Shown here: one piece after another, positions 22,157-32,705 of the stretch
Numbering within the stretch: position 1 is the first letter of the stretch
Layout of the letters: the number at the start of each line of letters is the position of its first letter
DNA from: Plenodomus lindquistii
Lineage: Eukaryota; Ascomycota; Dothideomycetes; Pleosporales; Leptosphaeriaceae
Length of the DNA: 64,000 bases
Assembly: GCA_025504975.1 (NCBI GenBank)
Contig: JANUWI010000004.1
Span: forward strand, 1,798,001-1,862,000
Direction: 5' to 3'
Position numbers and translations under genes: made by a program
The notes under the pieces: model-generated
What the model was told of the DNA's origin: nothing
Databases searched by the model: none
Seen by the model: only the letters and a program-made list of their open reading frames with translations

Positions 22157-23527
22157 TCAACTGAAAGTCTTCCGTGGCGTCTGGCGGACATCGGATTGGA
22201 ATGCCGGCTTGTGTCGTGCAATGTTAAATTCGTCCATGTGTTGCCACGGAAGGTTCAAGAACTCATGTTTGTTCTTCCAGCGAATTGAGTCAGTCTTGAA
22301 TTTCTCCGCTTCGGAGGGGGGTGGCGGTGGTTCTGTGATCTTGGTGATGAGGTACGCTGTTGAGGCTTCCGCTAGACCATAGATGAGTACGCCGAATAGT
22401 GGGATCTTGACAAAGACGTAGAATCCAAGACCAAAACCGAAAAGAACTCCAGCACGGTCCTTGAACCATAGCTTCTTCTGGTCGCTGTTGTACTGCACAC
22501 GGGTAAAGTAGGGCTCTAGCTACAATAAGCATTAGCAAGAGTGTTGTGACGTACTTTACTAATAGGCGCGACTTACTAGCTCACGCATAAGTGTGCGCGA
22601 AGAGAAATAGGCTTGCAAGAACGTGACCAAGTATTTTCGCGGGAAAAGGAGTGACATTGCAAAGATTGCAGCTGCTGGCGGAGTCCCAACAGACTTTCTG
22701 AAGGTATAGAAACTAGCAGCAGGCAATACCAAGCGGCCGACGTAAGGAACATATGACAATGCCAGCACGGCGAGCGATATGCCTGCCTTTCTGCTCTGCT
22801 TTGTTGCGTACATGATGACGGCTTGCTTAAGGGGTGTCTTTCCCTTCTTCTCTTGTACAGCGCGTGGGGCGTGGGCAGGGTATTGTTCGAGGTTCTCAGC
22901 GTACATGGCACGGAGGTTGTGAGGATCTTCGGCCTTGTGCTTCTGGACATAAGTCGAGTCCACCCACCGGAGAGAGTCCATGAACCTGGGTTGGCCAGTC
23001 AGAATTGCGTCGACGTGGCATCGGGAGGCAAACGTACATGTGATCCAAAGTAGGGGTAACGTATCGCATCATGGTCATGAGAAAGAAGGGCACCTGGAGC
23101 ACGGTGTGCTCAAGAAAGTGTAGCGCGTTGATGACAGTTTCGTCCCAATGGATGTGATGCATGTCGACGAAGAGTGAGAGAATCCATAGTAGCGCTCGCA
23201 CAGCAACGACCTGTAGGAGCAGTCTTAGCCGTGCTGCAGAGTTGCAGGGAAGCGAGAGTGGAGGCAACCCACTGGAACAGCGACAATGATGCGAATGGCG
23301 ATGCCAGCGGCGACGGCAACGGCAGCTTGGCGGTAGTGGTCGGATGTGAAGAGGGCGGGATTCTGAAGGGCGCGATTGACTGTGTGTCCAAGTCAAGTCA
23401 GTACCGGTGCAGCAGCAGCAGCAATGCAGCAATGCCATGATGGCCACAACATACCGCCGACCAGGGTGAGCTGTGCCCCGCGCAGAATGGCATTGATGTC
23501 GAAGTTGGAGACGTCAAAGCTGGCCAT
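22157..23527 (-). CDS. UsgS-like transmembrane protein
   Basis: Five exons from 23527 down: 23455-23527, 23273-23379, 23038-23210, 22577-22985, 22157-22519; 374 residues. The N terminus MASFDVSNFDINAILRGAQL and NRALQNPALFTSDHYRQAA match fungal proteins annotated as transmembrane protein UsgS. Several hydrophobic segments are visible: AVAVAAGIAIRIIVAVPV, ALLWILSLFV, a central pair around ISLAVLALSYVPYVGRLVLP and AAAIFAMSLLF, and a C-terminal one around LFGFGLGFYVFVKIPLFGVL. The tail is charged and cytosolic-looking, with PPPPPSEAEKF. The molecular role of the family is not established; EI24-like sulphate/etoposide-type membrane proteins are a possible distant relation. All joins keep phase. 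Family identification is from memory of the N terminus. Confidence 0.8.
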
Positions 23528-23813
23528 GATTGCTGGCAGTCTGTCAGGACTCTAGAGTGAGTACATGGAGTGCAGTACAGTACACAGCACGCTGGCACGG
23601 TGCGAGTCGTGTGCAAACCGGCGGAGACTCTACGCTTGTGAGTACGTCATGCTGGGTGGTGGCCCGTGACAAGTCCCCCCCCGGGCCCGGCTAGCGACTA
23701 GCGCTCCGCGACTGCTGCAAGGGACCGCGGCCGTGTTGCAGCGCGGCGGCTCCTCGACACCACCGCCGCGCACTTGCATCTGGTATAGCCGGGCAGAGAG
23801 GCAGACAGTCTCG
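23528..23813. promoter_or_regulatory. Probable bidirectional promoter, UsgS-like / INP1
   Basis: 286 bp separate the two divergent start codons. The sequence is GC-rich and no TATA box is obvious. Confidence 0.45.
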
Positions 23814-24160
23814 ATGGCGACTGCGGCCAGACGAGGAGATGCGCGCATCAGAGGCAGGAGCAGGAGCAGGAGCAGGAGTCCCAACATGTCCACGCCGCCC
23901 TCGTCGACGCCCCGCGAGCACGCGCCGCCCATGGCCAACGTGCTCACCACCCGGCGCAGCTTCACCCTCCCTGCGCGTGCAAACAGGCCGCCCCCGGCGC
24001 CGCCGTCTGCGGGCACTGGCGACGGCATAGAGACACTGTTCATCTGCAACAGCTCCAAGATTGTGTCCTTTACTGCAGCAGCCACGCCTGCCGCAAGCCA
24101 TGTCACACCACGCGCAACATGGACCACGCCGACAGAGCGCACTCTGGCCGTCGGTACGTT

Positions 24161-24192
<32 letters not shown>

Positions 24193-25716
24193 GCGCTGTT
24201 GTGTGCCCCACGTCCGCATGCTGACATGCCTCCAGGTGTCCTGCGCATCTATCGCGTGACCACGTCCAACGTCTCCTTCCTCAACTCGGGCAACCTCTTG
24301 CACACCATCTTCCCCAGATCGCAATGCTGGTGCGTCGACGGCCAGTCCATCTTTGTCCTGCGCATACGACAAGACTCGTACTATCGCATCGAGCTCCCCT
24401 TTGAGTCGGACGGGGACAAGGACAAGACTTCGCAGTTCAAGACTGTGCTGGCACAGGTTTTGCAGTACGAGAGGACGCAGTGTCCCTTCGCCAGAGGCTT
24501 CGAGGTCCATGTGCCCGACCGCCCTAGAACGCCACCCCGCAAAACCCTTCGAAGGAAACCTTCGCAACAGGCCAAGAAGTGGATGTTCGACAAAACTTGG
24601 GTACCCGAGTCTGCTTCTCGACCCTCGACGCCGGATGTTGCCGGCTCGGATCGTGGCACAGCTGCTTCATACGATGACGACGAGGATCGGTCAAGCATTA
24701 CTACCGACACGAGTGACGCCGTCACCGATCGTATGCCCACTGTAGCGGATATAGCACCGTCAACGTCGGTTCTGCGTAGACCGTCTGTGGCGGAGCGCGC
24801 CAGTATCTTCCAAGGGTTTCGTTCCCGGTCCCGGTCAGTCACCGCACCAAACAAAAGCCAAAGAAGTGGCTCCGTTATATCTCTGGGGCGCATACCGGAA
24901 TCGCCTGCGCTGCCCAAGGCCAACGAAGCCGAGAAACCCATTCTCGAGCGTCAAGTTTCTGAAGCTGCGAGCCTTGTATCAAGCGTAGGTTCCTTCTACT
25001 CTGTCGACGATGCTAGCGACCGTAACCCATCGACACCGTTCTGGGACGCTGAAGCCGACCTTCTGAATCCCTGGATGTCGAATTCGCCTAAACGGAACGA
25101 CGAGATTCGAGGCCGCTCGACACATCGCCGTCAAATATCGCAAATTACGGTGCGAGCTCAGTCAGCTCTTGGCAACATTCCATCAGCCCCAGCGACTCCC
25201 ACAGTCGCCTTTGATTCGTCTGTCGTGTCCAGAAGCGAGATGCATCTTTTTCCAGCTCCGTCAACACCGCCGCTTGTCAGTGACTCGGACGATGACAGCA
25301 TTGAGCTTCCAGCATTAGATGCTCCCACACCACCAAATGCAATTCGCATGAAGAGACTTACAGGGGCTTCTCAACGTCGAGCATTCTCCCCTATGCCTCA
25401 GGCCCAGAATCTCTTCCGCCCACCGCAGCAAAAGCTGGGACGAAACTTCACTAGCGCTTTGGTGCGAAAGACGTGTGAGCTGGTGCTTGGGCCTCCATCA
25501 CATCTGGTCTCCGTTATGTTGCGTATTGCTGCAAGCATCTCCCATGGCTTCGGCTTCAGCACCTACCGTGTTCGACCTGCAGAGAAGATACCCTGCTCAT
25601 GGGAGTCTGATGATGACGCTGATTGGCAAGAGGAGGACGACTTTGGCATCCCACTTGGCACTGTCGGCAACCCCGCCATACGCAGGCAAACCTTCTCCGC
25701 TGGTGAGCTTGACTAG
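23814..25716 (+). CDS. INP1: Inheritance of peroxisomes protein 1 (Inp1)
   Basis: Two exons, 23814-24153 and 24236-25716, give 606 residues. The region around residues 50-180 carries the Inp1 family core: RRSFTLPARANRPPP, GIETLFICNSSKIVSF, PTERTLAVGVLRIYRV, SVSFLNSGNLLHTI-type sequence (here NVSFLNSGNLLHTI), PRSQCWCVDGQSIFVLRIR, YYRIELPF, and CPFARGFEVHVPDRP. The rest is long, Ser/Pro-rich and acidic, presumably disordered, with DDDADWQEEDDFGIP near the end. Inp1 is a peripheral peroxisomal protein that tethers peroxisomes to the cell cortex or ER and so retains them in the mother cell. The start is the first ATG before an RS-rich tract (RSRSRSRSP); an internal ATG at 23886 is possible. The intron holds a GTC-type microsatellite. 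Confidence 0.88.
24160..24192 (+). repeat. (TCG)n microsatellite inside the INP1 intron
   Basis: About eleven tandem TCG/GTC units fill a third of the 82-bp intron 24154-24235. If the intron were retained, the frame would read a run of Ser and stop at 24224. Confidence 0.85.
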
Positions 25717-27064
25717 GCTACAGAGACGAGGGTGATGGATTTCGATTTGGACGTGATCATGTCTCACCTGCATACTTCAACGATGATACCAGGCGTTTTA
25801 ATGTCTTACGTTCGCATTTACCATGGCAAGCGGATACACCTCGCCACTCATTTGCATTGGCATAATTACAATTACGGCGTTTTGGAAGGATGGCAGCAGG
25901 TGAAAGGACCGCAGGACTATGTACTTCGTGGCAGAATTTAGCGGGCAATGTGACAACGTTTAACACCAACCTTGCCTCGTGATGTGTCTACATGGTCATG
26001 CATGTTAGCTTACACCGCATTTTCTGCTGTAGTTGCTCGCGACGCTGTGGGCCAAAGCGGCTGGGAGTTGGATACAAGTCTTAGGTCAGACCTGCTGGCT
26101 GTAGCAGCGCAGACGACAGACAACGGCGTCTGTAGTGGCACTCTGTGATCGCTGAGTCCGTGTGGGAACGACAAGCGAGGGCCTTGCCGCTAGCTTGAAC
26201 GTCAAGACGAGTGGAGACGAGCGTCGGGTGATTCGCTACCCACCAAACTGCCTTGCATGTTGCAGCTCACTCAAGCGCAGACTGCATGCAGATGGGTATC
26301 CATCTGGCACTGAGTAAACGATGACCGATTGGCGCGCGTAGACAATCGTGGTAGTGCCAGCCTCACACGAGAATTTGCCCTTGGATTCCACGTCAACATT
26401 GGAAGACTGTCTAGTTTACGCAATCCTGGCAAGCTGCTGCAACCTGCAACGATAGTCCGTCCCGTGCCTCTCTTGTCTTCCGTATTGCGCCGACGGTTCC
26501 ATTTCGAGCGGCTTCCACACCACACCACACCACCACCTCTGCCCGCTCAGTCATCTCAGCAGCGGTCCAGCCAGCCTGCGAGAGAACACATAAGCAAGAG
26601 CGCACCGCTAAACTGATCTGACCCCTTCCATGGCTTGGCCTAATTTTGGCGGAATTCGCGATCGTTCCCGCTTGATGAGGTGCATTTGGTCAAGACAGGG
26701 GATGCCCGCCAGTCCAGCCGCACTAGGCATGTTCGCGTGCAAGGCATGCCAGCTCACCGTATCTCTCAGCCAATCGCGGGTTTCAGGAAATTTGCCCTAT
26801 TTGCGCCGCCCGCACGGTGAGCAAACAAGGCCTGACAGGCTGACCGACACTTGCATAATGAAAAGGTCCTAGGGGATGGCGGGTCATCCCGCCTCCTTGT
26901 TTATTACTTGCTTTGCACCCACACGCGACGTCGTTTGTGTCTAGCCTCTGACCACCGCTCGCTTGCTCCTTCACCATCACCACTCCACCTATGTCTCTTG
27001 CCGGACCCGGTCAATGCTCATCACGGAATAGCCTGGGGACGTGATCACAGTTGACAACTCCAAC
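25717..27064. other. Intergenic, no gene recognised
   Basis: About 1.35 kb between INP1 and the small Ser/Pro-rich gene, both on the plus strand. Short frames only. The last 150 bp (26900-27060) are C/T-rich, as expected for a fungal promoter and leader. Confidence 0.45.
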
Positions 27065-27774
27065 ATGGCCCACAACTTCACCCTTTGCCGGACCCCACCG
27101 ATACCGCGCAAGAACCCCAAACGATACATCCACTCCAAACCTCTACCGCCGCTGCCTGTGGCATCGCCAATCCAGCCAGAACTCTTGCCACAGCCCCTGT
27201 TCAGCAGCGGGAAGAAGACGCGCCCACAGCAACTACGCGCCCACACCACTGACTCATCGCCTTCGCCAGTCTCCTCCACGCGCTCTTCCGTCTCGACACC
27301 GACGGCCTCTTCGTGGAAATCATGCCGTTCATCTATTGCTAGCGATTACTCGATTTCTTCCACCCCAGCGACCTCGGTAGCCAACTCTCCCTCGATTTCG
27401 CGCTCGCAGTCAGTGAGCTACACCAGCGCTAAACCCCGCACCACCTGGATCGTGACCCCAGTGACACCAGAACCAGGCCCAAAGCCATCTCTTCGACGGA
27501 AGAAGACACCCAGGAAGGATACGTTGAGGAGTCTGAGGGAGAGAGAGATGGAGAGCCTGTCCGAGGAGGGTGGCTGATCAACGATACACCGAAACAATCT
27601 TTCGTCCCTTCTTCAACACCCACACGCTTGCCGGCGCGCGTGCCCTTCTCCACTCCCCCAGTTCCAGTGCATCGTGGAACACATACCATACCACTTGCGC
27701 CAGTACGACCACGAACCCGTGTGTTCGGCCGCGCAACCCTCTCGCGTTTGAGAGATCCTGACTTCATCAGGTAA
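27065..27774 (+). CDS. Small Ser/Pro-rich protein of unknown function (3' structure uncertain)
   Basis: ATG at 27065 opens a frame of 170 residues that stops at 27577. The N terminus MAHNFTLCRTPPIPRKNPKRY is followed by Pro- and Ser-rich sequence (SKPLPPLPVASP, TASSWKSCRSSIASDYSISS). Downstream, a second frame is open from 27433 to TAA at 27772-27774 and reads like protein (WLINDTPKQSFVPSS, VFGRATLSRLRDPDFIR). An intron at 27413-27513 (GTGAGC to CAG, 101 bp) would join the two in phase, giving 202 residues; the unspliced form ends at 27577. I prefer the spliced form because of the protein-like tail, but the 27433-27577 stretch is also plausible in the first frame. No known domain, signal peptide or membrane segment. 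Confidence 0.5.
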
Positions 27775-30218
27775 CGAATCACGACCCAATACCATAAAGT
27801 GAGCCGCCAACAACACGACGGCCACTGGAGATGTATATTTGATTTAAGCGACTGCATGATACCCGGCTCGGTGTTCTTTGTTTGGGTTATTGTCCTACAT
27901 TTAGGCAATCGGTAATCGGTAACGGCGTCTAACGAGATTTACTCGTGTAATATTTGCTTTATAGTCAGACAGACAACCATGGATTTCAGCCTTATGCTTC
28001 ACCATTTATCATGCTCCTTTGTGGTTTGCCTGGTTGTCTTACGTGCGTGTGTGCGTGTGCATATTGCAGAGCCTCATCTGTGTGGTTCACGCAAAGGCCT
28101 CGCTAAGCCCGCTGACGACGACACCCATCTAAGAGGCGCAGCCACGTCATAAAGCATGTCTACCAGCCAAACGTATTGCGCGAACAAAAAGCGCTATAAG
28201 GCGAGTCTGCCAACATTGATACGTCGACCGGGGTTCGGTAACCATCACAACCATGGCCACTTTGTCCGCTACGGTGCACCATATCTTAGTACGACCGTCT
28301 GAGGCGACTGCACCGCATATCCGTCATGGTGCAGCGCGTAAATGCATCTGCACTGAGGTCCACCCACACCACCATTCCCACCCTAAGCGGGCGCCTACTT
28401 GGCCCTTACACCGAATACTCCATGCTGCTTTGACCAGTTCGCTGCACACTGCACTGGGACTGGTGTAACAGAGCATATAGTATGGTGGATCTTGCCTCAT
28501 TGCTTTCAAAGATGAACGGTACTGAGGACTCTGTAGGAGCTTACGCAACTCGACTTACCACTCATCTGTCACAGCTGCATAGCCACTTATCTCGAGAGGA
28601 TCGACCCCTGTGACTCAACTCGATCCTCGCCACAGCAATACGGGTCTGGAGGAGATCTCAGCAGTGGCATATGGAAAAGAGTTTGGAGGGCGGTGCATGC
28701 CATATCACAGTGTCCTATAGGTGGTGTTCTTCAAATCAAATGAGCTGACACATTGTCGATCATGTTCTAGCACAAATTCTACACCAGCTTTGGCAAGATG
28801 AGTGTTTATTATGGCACCATCAATATAGAAAAGAAGCCCACAAGCGCCGTTGTGTCGACTGTCACTTGATCGAGGAGGTGTGTGGAGACTGTTATCACTA
28901 AAAGTCATTGATGAGCTGATGCAGGGCATAACTGTTGAGGAGAAGCGGTTCGATCACAAAGCATTCATGATTCGCTCAAGCCTTACCGATCACTTTGATC
29001 TAGGTCACAGTTAACGTAATTCAAATCTGAACTTCTGATTCCAGAGTAGACGTACAAATCAGAGGCGCATCGACGGGTGGAATAATAGCTATTATGCTGT
29101 CTCGATTATGACAGGACTGCAAGGAAATGCATCACGGTCTGAAACCAGATGGGCCAAGCACATATGCAAGCACAGTCGATCTTTCAAGGCTTTCGGCATG
29201 AAGATTACTACCGGAGCCACCAGATCGTCCGGTGTTGTTTTACAAAGGCTTTCAAGACCGCACTTAAAGGCCAAGGCTATGAGGAGAACAAGATCCTGTG
29301 GGATAAGGCTTGGTTCAAAGATGTAGCAGAGGCAACTGAATTACTGGCAGATAGTATCTGGAAGGATGCCACGCTATCACTATTGTTTCATAGGCATCTC
29401 ATGACTACTTGCAAGGTCATCTTAGGTACACTGTCTTCTGGTCTACCTGTAGCCGCTACAATACCTTCTACCATATCACGGCCATCTTTAATACTGTACA
29501 ACTATATTTACCTCACGCTAAAGCAGCCCCCATCTAGAAGCGAGGCATGGAAGCTAGATTTATTGCAATCTGCTTATAAGAAGGCCAATGTTGCCGGCCG
29601 TTGCGGCCTCGTCTCACATCTCTCAAGAAGGCACTGGGTCTTCCGGGACCCTAACCACATATAATCCCCCATCGACCAGGCCACCCGCGTCTAGAAAGCG
29701 CCGAGGGCAATATCAGTAGTGCTACCATTTTTTAAAGAAATGCAATTCGGCAATCCCGAAGTCACATACCTTGACAGCGGGGTAGGTTTCAACCCTAGCG
29801 CGCCGGGGTTGATAACGCAGCAAAAGCTCTCTGAGGAGGGACGTTCGATTGGTGTCAGTGTATTTGTTGGCTCTCAGCCTTACCTCCCCACTTTAAGATC
29901 GTGTTTAGTAGCAACAATATAACTATATTATAAGATCGATCCTCCAAGACCTTATGATAGGCATGTGCGCATATACTCATTACAATAGTGACTTCGGTAG
30001 TAGAATACATTAGGTCTCTGTATTCTCGAAGCATAAAGCCTGCCTCCATAGCTACATCTAAGCTTAAGACTTTCTTACGTTAAAATGCCAGTGTTAACTA
30101 GGACGTGGACAGCAACTGTTGCTACATCATTAAACCGTGTTCTAGGCCCCCCGAGACCGTTGACAATCCACTACATCGTCACAACCCACTCTTTGACACC
30201 CCATCACCACGACCCATT
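27775..30218. other. 2.4 kb without a confident gene; possible decayed element
   Basis: Between the small Ser/Pro-rich gene and the TAF12 3' end. Base composition becomes A/T-richer from about 28700 to 30070 than in neighbouring regions, with many TA steps (e.g. 29918-29935). One plus-strand frame, 29149-29664, encodes 171 residues (EDYYRSHQIVRCCFTKAF, ILWDKAWFKDVAEATELL) that look protein-like but match no family I know. With no terminal repeats visible, a degraded mobile element or gene relic is only a suggestion. Confidence 0.35.
29149..29664 (+). pseudogene. Possible gene relic, 171-residue open frame
   Basis: Single open frame starting ATG at 29149 after an in-frame TGA. Composition is protein-like over residues 15-160 (GYEENKILWDKAWFKD, SEAWKLDLLQSAYKKANVAG), ending abruptly. 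It lies in the A/T-richer stretch, so a remnant of a longer decayed gene or repeat is more likely than a functional gene. No identification possible. Confidence 0.2.
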
Positions 30219-32055
30219 CTAAAAGTCCGTCTTTCCACCCATGACTTTTGCCGCACTGACAGCGTTCATCTTGGCCGCCCAGCCTGGCGCCGGGACAATC
30301 TTGCGTACAGTGCGCACCTCATCCGACGCATAACCCGCAATACGAATATTGTAGTTGCGTTCGAGAATGACTTGGATATCGCGAATGTCGAGTTGGGGTG
30401 ACTCACGGAGCTTTGAGAGTTTGCAGGCAGAGCTGATTACATTGTCTACAAAGTCATCTGCGAGTTGAAGAACAGCCTGTCGTGCCGTTAGTTGCGATTC
30501 CACAAAAAGTGATGCTAATGTGGCTGCATGCTGCAGTACTACTACTAGGTGTCTTCTTGATGACACACATTTGCAGGAGGAAAGACGTTTCAAGAAAGGG
30601 GAGTAAACTCACCTCTTCAACCTCACTCGTCAATGCCTCCTCACTACCACCCGTAACCTGTCGAACGAGCTCATCCAACTTCCTTTTGCTAAGGACCCTG
30701 TCGCCTTCGCCTTCGAGCTGAAACGGGGGGGGACGGGGAATGACCGGTTGCCCCATAGGCCCCGGTGCTCCGTTTGTCGGTCCACCCATAGTAGGTCGTG
30801 CCTGCCCCATGTGAACAGCGGACGGCGAGGTCACATTGAGGTGTCGCGGAATGGGCATTTTTGGATTGTTCAGCTGTTCGCGCTCGCGGCTGCCAAAATT
30901 ACCTCCTTGTCCACCTTGTTGCATGGGCGTATTTGTACGTTGGGGATCGGTGTAGGAACGGTTCGCGGCGCTGACGGCGGCTTGGTGCGAAAGTGCAGGT
31001 GGAGGGCCGGGTGCGCCTGTAGTTGCGGATTGAGGATGGGGAGAGTTGTTTTGCTGATGGTGTGCGTTGGCTTGCATAGGATTGATTTGCGGACGCTGTT
31101 GTTGCGGTTGCTGAAAATTCTGTTGCGGTTGTCCAGGCTGTGTGAATTGGGGAACTTGAGATGGTGGCATCGACTGAGAGTGAGGGGCCGGAGGCGGACG
31201 ATTCTGTGGCTGTTGCATTTGCTGCTGTTGTGCCTGTTGTTGCTGCTGGGCCATTCCATGAGACATTTGCTGGTTCTGCTGCGTCTGAGCTTGCTGGGGG
31301 ATTTGCTGCAAGTTGAATTGCGATGCAACCTGAGGTTGCTGTTGCGGCGTTTGCTCGCCCTCAAGTTTGATCTGCGGTTCCTCTTTCACCTGCGGCGGCA
31401 TGTGTATGCTCGGCTGTGAAAGCTGACGCTGGGGCGGCTGCTGCTGTTGAGGCTGCTGCGATTGTTGTTGCTGAGGTGAAGGGGTCGGCATCGGGCCTTG
31501 GTTCTGCTGGGGCAGTTGTCCCTGTCCTTTGGTTTGCGGCTCCCGCTCGTCTTTCCACGTCTTTTGTAGTCTTCTAAACTTGTCAAGTTGGTCCTTCATA
31601 TCTGCGTGGCTTTTCTCGATGCGGGCTTTCATGGCCACAAGGTCCTGGGTGACTTCTTGCCCGGCGTTCTGCCGCTCCTGCATCTGGAGTAGGACTTTCC
31701 GTCGATGCTCCGCATACCCAGCCTGCTTAACGAGCATGTTCAGGTAGCCATTCCTATACTCCTTGAGTTTGGCATCGTGTTCTGGGGTCCCGGGCGGCGG
31801 CGCATTCGGTGGCAGCTGGATGGGGAACTCTTGCACATGCTTAATGATGGCAGGGTCAATGTTTGGCTGCGCTCGTGGTTGTCCAGGGTTCTGCGCCTGC
31901 TGACCCTGGGGCTGCTGGGGAGCAGCAGTACTCTGGGCCTGTGGTGCTTCCTGCTTAATGGGGTTCTGGGCTTGAGGCTGGTTCTGGTTGTTCTGCGTCT
32001 GTGTCTGGGACTGGGGTGCAGGTGCGTTGGGCTGACTAGAGGGGCCTTGATTGCC

Positions 32056-32106
<51 letters not shown>

Positions 32107-32379
32107 TTGCTGCTGCTTCATTCTCACGCGATGTTGGCGTTCGCGCGATATGAACTTGGACGACCACTCGGCCAGCTTCTGTTTGGCTGAGACATGCTCC
32201 GAACTACCGGCTGGGTGCTGGTTCATGATCGTCCAGAAGTTCTGCACAATCTGTCGATACTTCTGCTTCTCATCGTCAGGCAAGCTGTGCAGTTTAGGAA
32301 TGTCATCTGGGCGTAGCAGGTGCGGCTGCTGTCCCTGTGGTTGGCCGCCGGCCTGGGATTGGAGCTGCGAATCAGCCAT
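30219..32379 (-). CDS. TAF12: TFIID/SAGA subunit TAF12
   Basis: Two exons from 32379 down, 30613-32379 and 30219-30476, give 674 residues. The C-terminal histone-fold domain spans the junction: LSKRKLDELVRQVTGG then VEEAVLQLADDFVDNVISSACKL and LDIRDIQVILERNYNIRI, the signature of TAF12, which pairs with TAF4 in TFIID and with Ada1 in SAGA. Before it lies a ~550-residue Gln/Pro-rich region with a poly-Gln run near residue 95 and a conserved N-terminal block (DDEKQKYRQIVQNFWTIMN, KFISRERQHRVRMKQ) also seen in other fungal TAF12 proteins. Acts in the nucleus in promoter recognition and co-activation. The start is the first ATG giving MADSQLQSQ; the open frame extends further upstream but without conserved sequence. 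Confidence 0.93.
32053..32121 (-). repeat. CAG/CAA repeat encoding poly-Gln in TAF12
   Basis: On the minus strand, more than 20 consecutive Gln codons, with a pure CAG core flanked by CAA/CAG mixtures. Likely polymorphic. Confidence 0.85.
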
Positions 32380-32705
32380 CGTCGTGGACCCGTGGTTGAT
32401 GCCGACTCTCGCGTCGCGAGGACGGCGCCTGGTGAAGGAAGGCAGACGCTGTGGGCAATGGACAGTATAGTTCACCGCTGTCGCGCAGTATATAGGTATG
32501 CAGATCTGCTATGATGCAGCGGGCGGTCCCGGCTGCAAGCGTTGAGGCCTGATGGAGGACGTGGGGGCTGGAACCGTGGAGTGGTGAGGCATGGCCAAGC
32601 CTCAAGTCGCGACAGCACGTGCGTCAAAGAATCACCAACGGCCTGGCATCACACGCGCACATCTTTTTTAATACTACATTCCCTAGTTACCCATGCCCTC
32701 ACCGA
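32380..32705. other. TAF12 promoter and ISC1 3' region
   Basis: 326 bp between the TAF12 start and the ISC1 stop, both on the minus strand. Nothing else is seen. Confidence 0.45.

Noticed and set aside
31705..32190. Leu- and Cys-rich plus-strand frames over the TAF12 poly-Gln region
   Set aside because: They are reverse readings of CAG/CAA repeats (Leu, Ala, Cys runs) and not membrane proteins.
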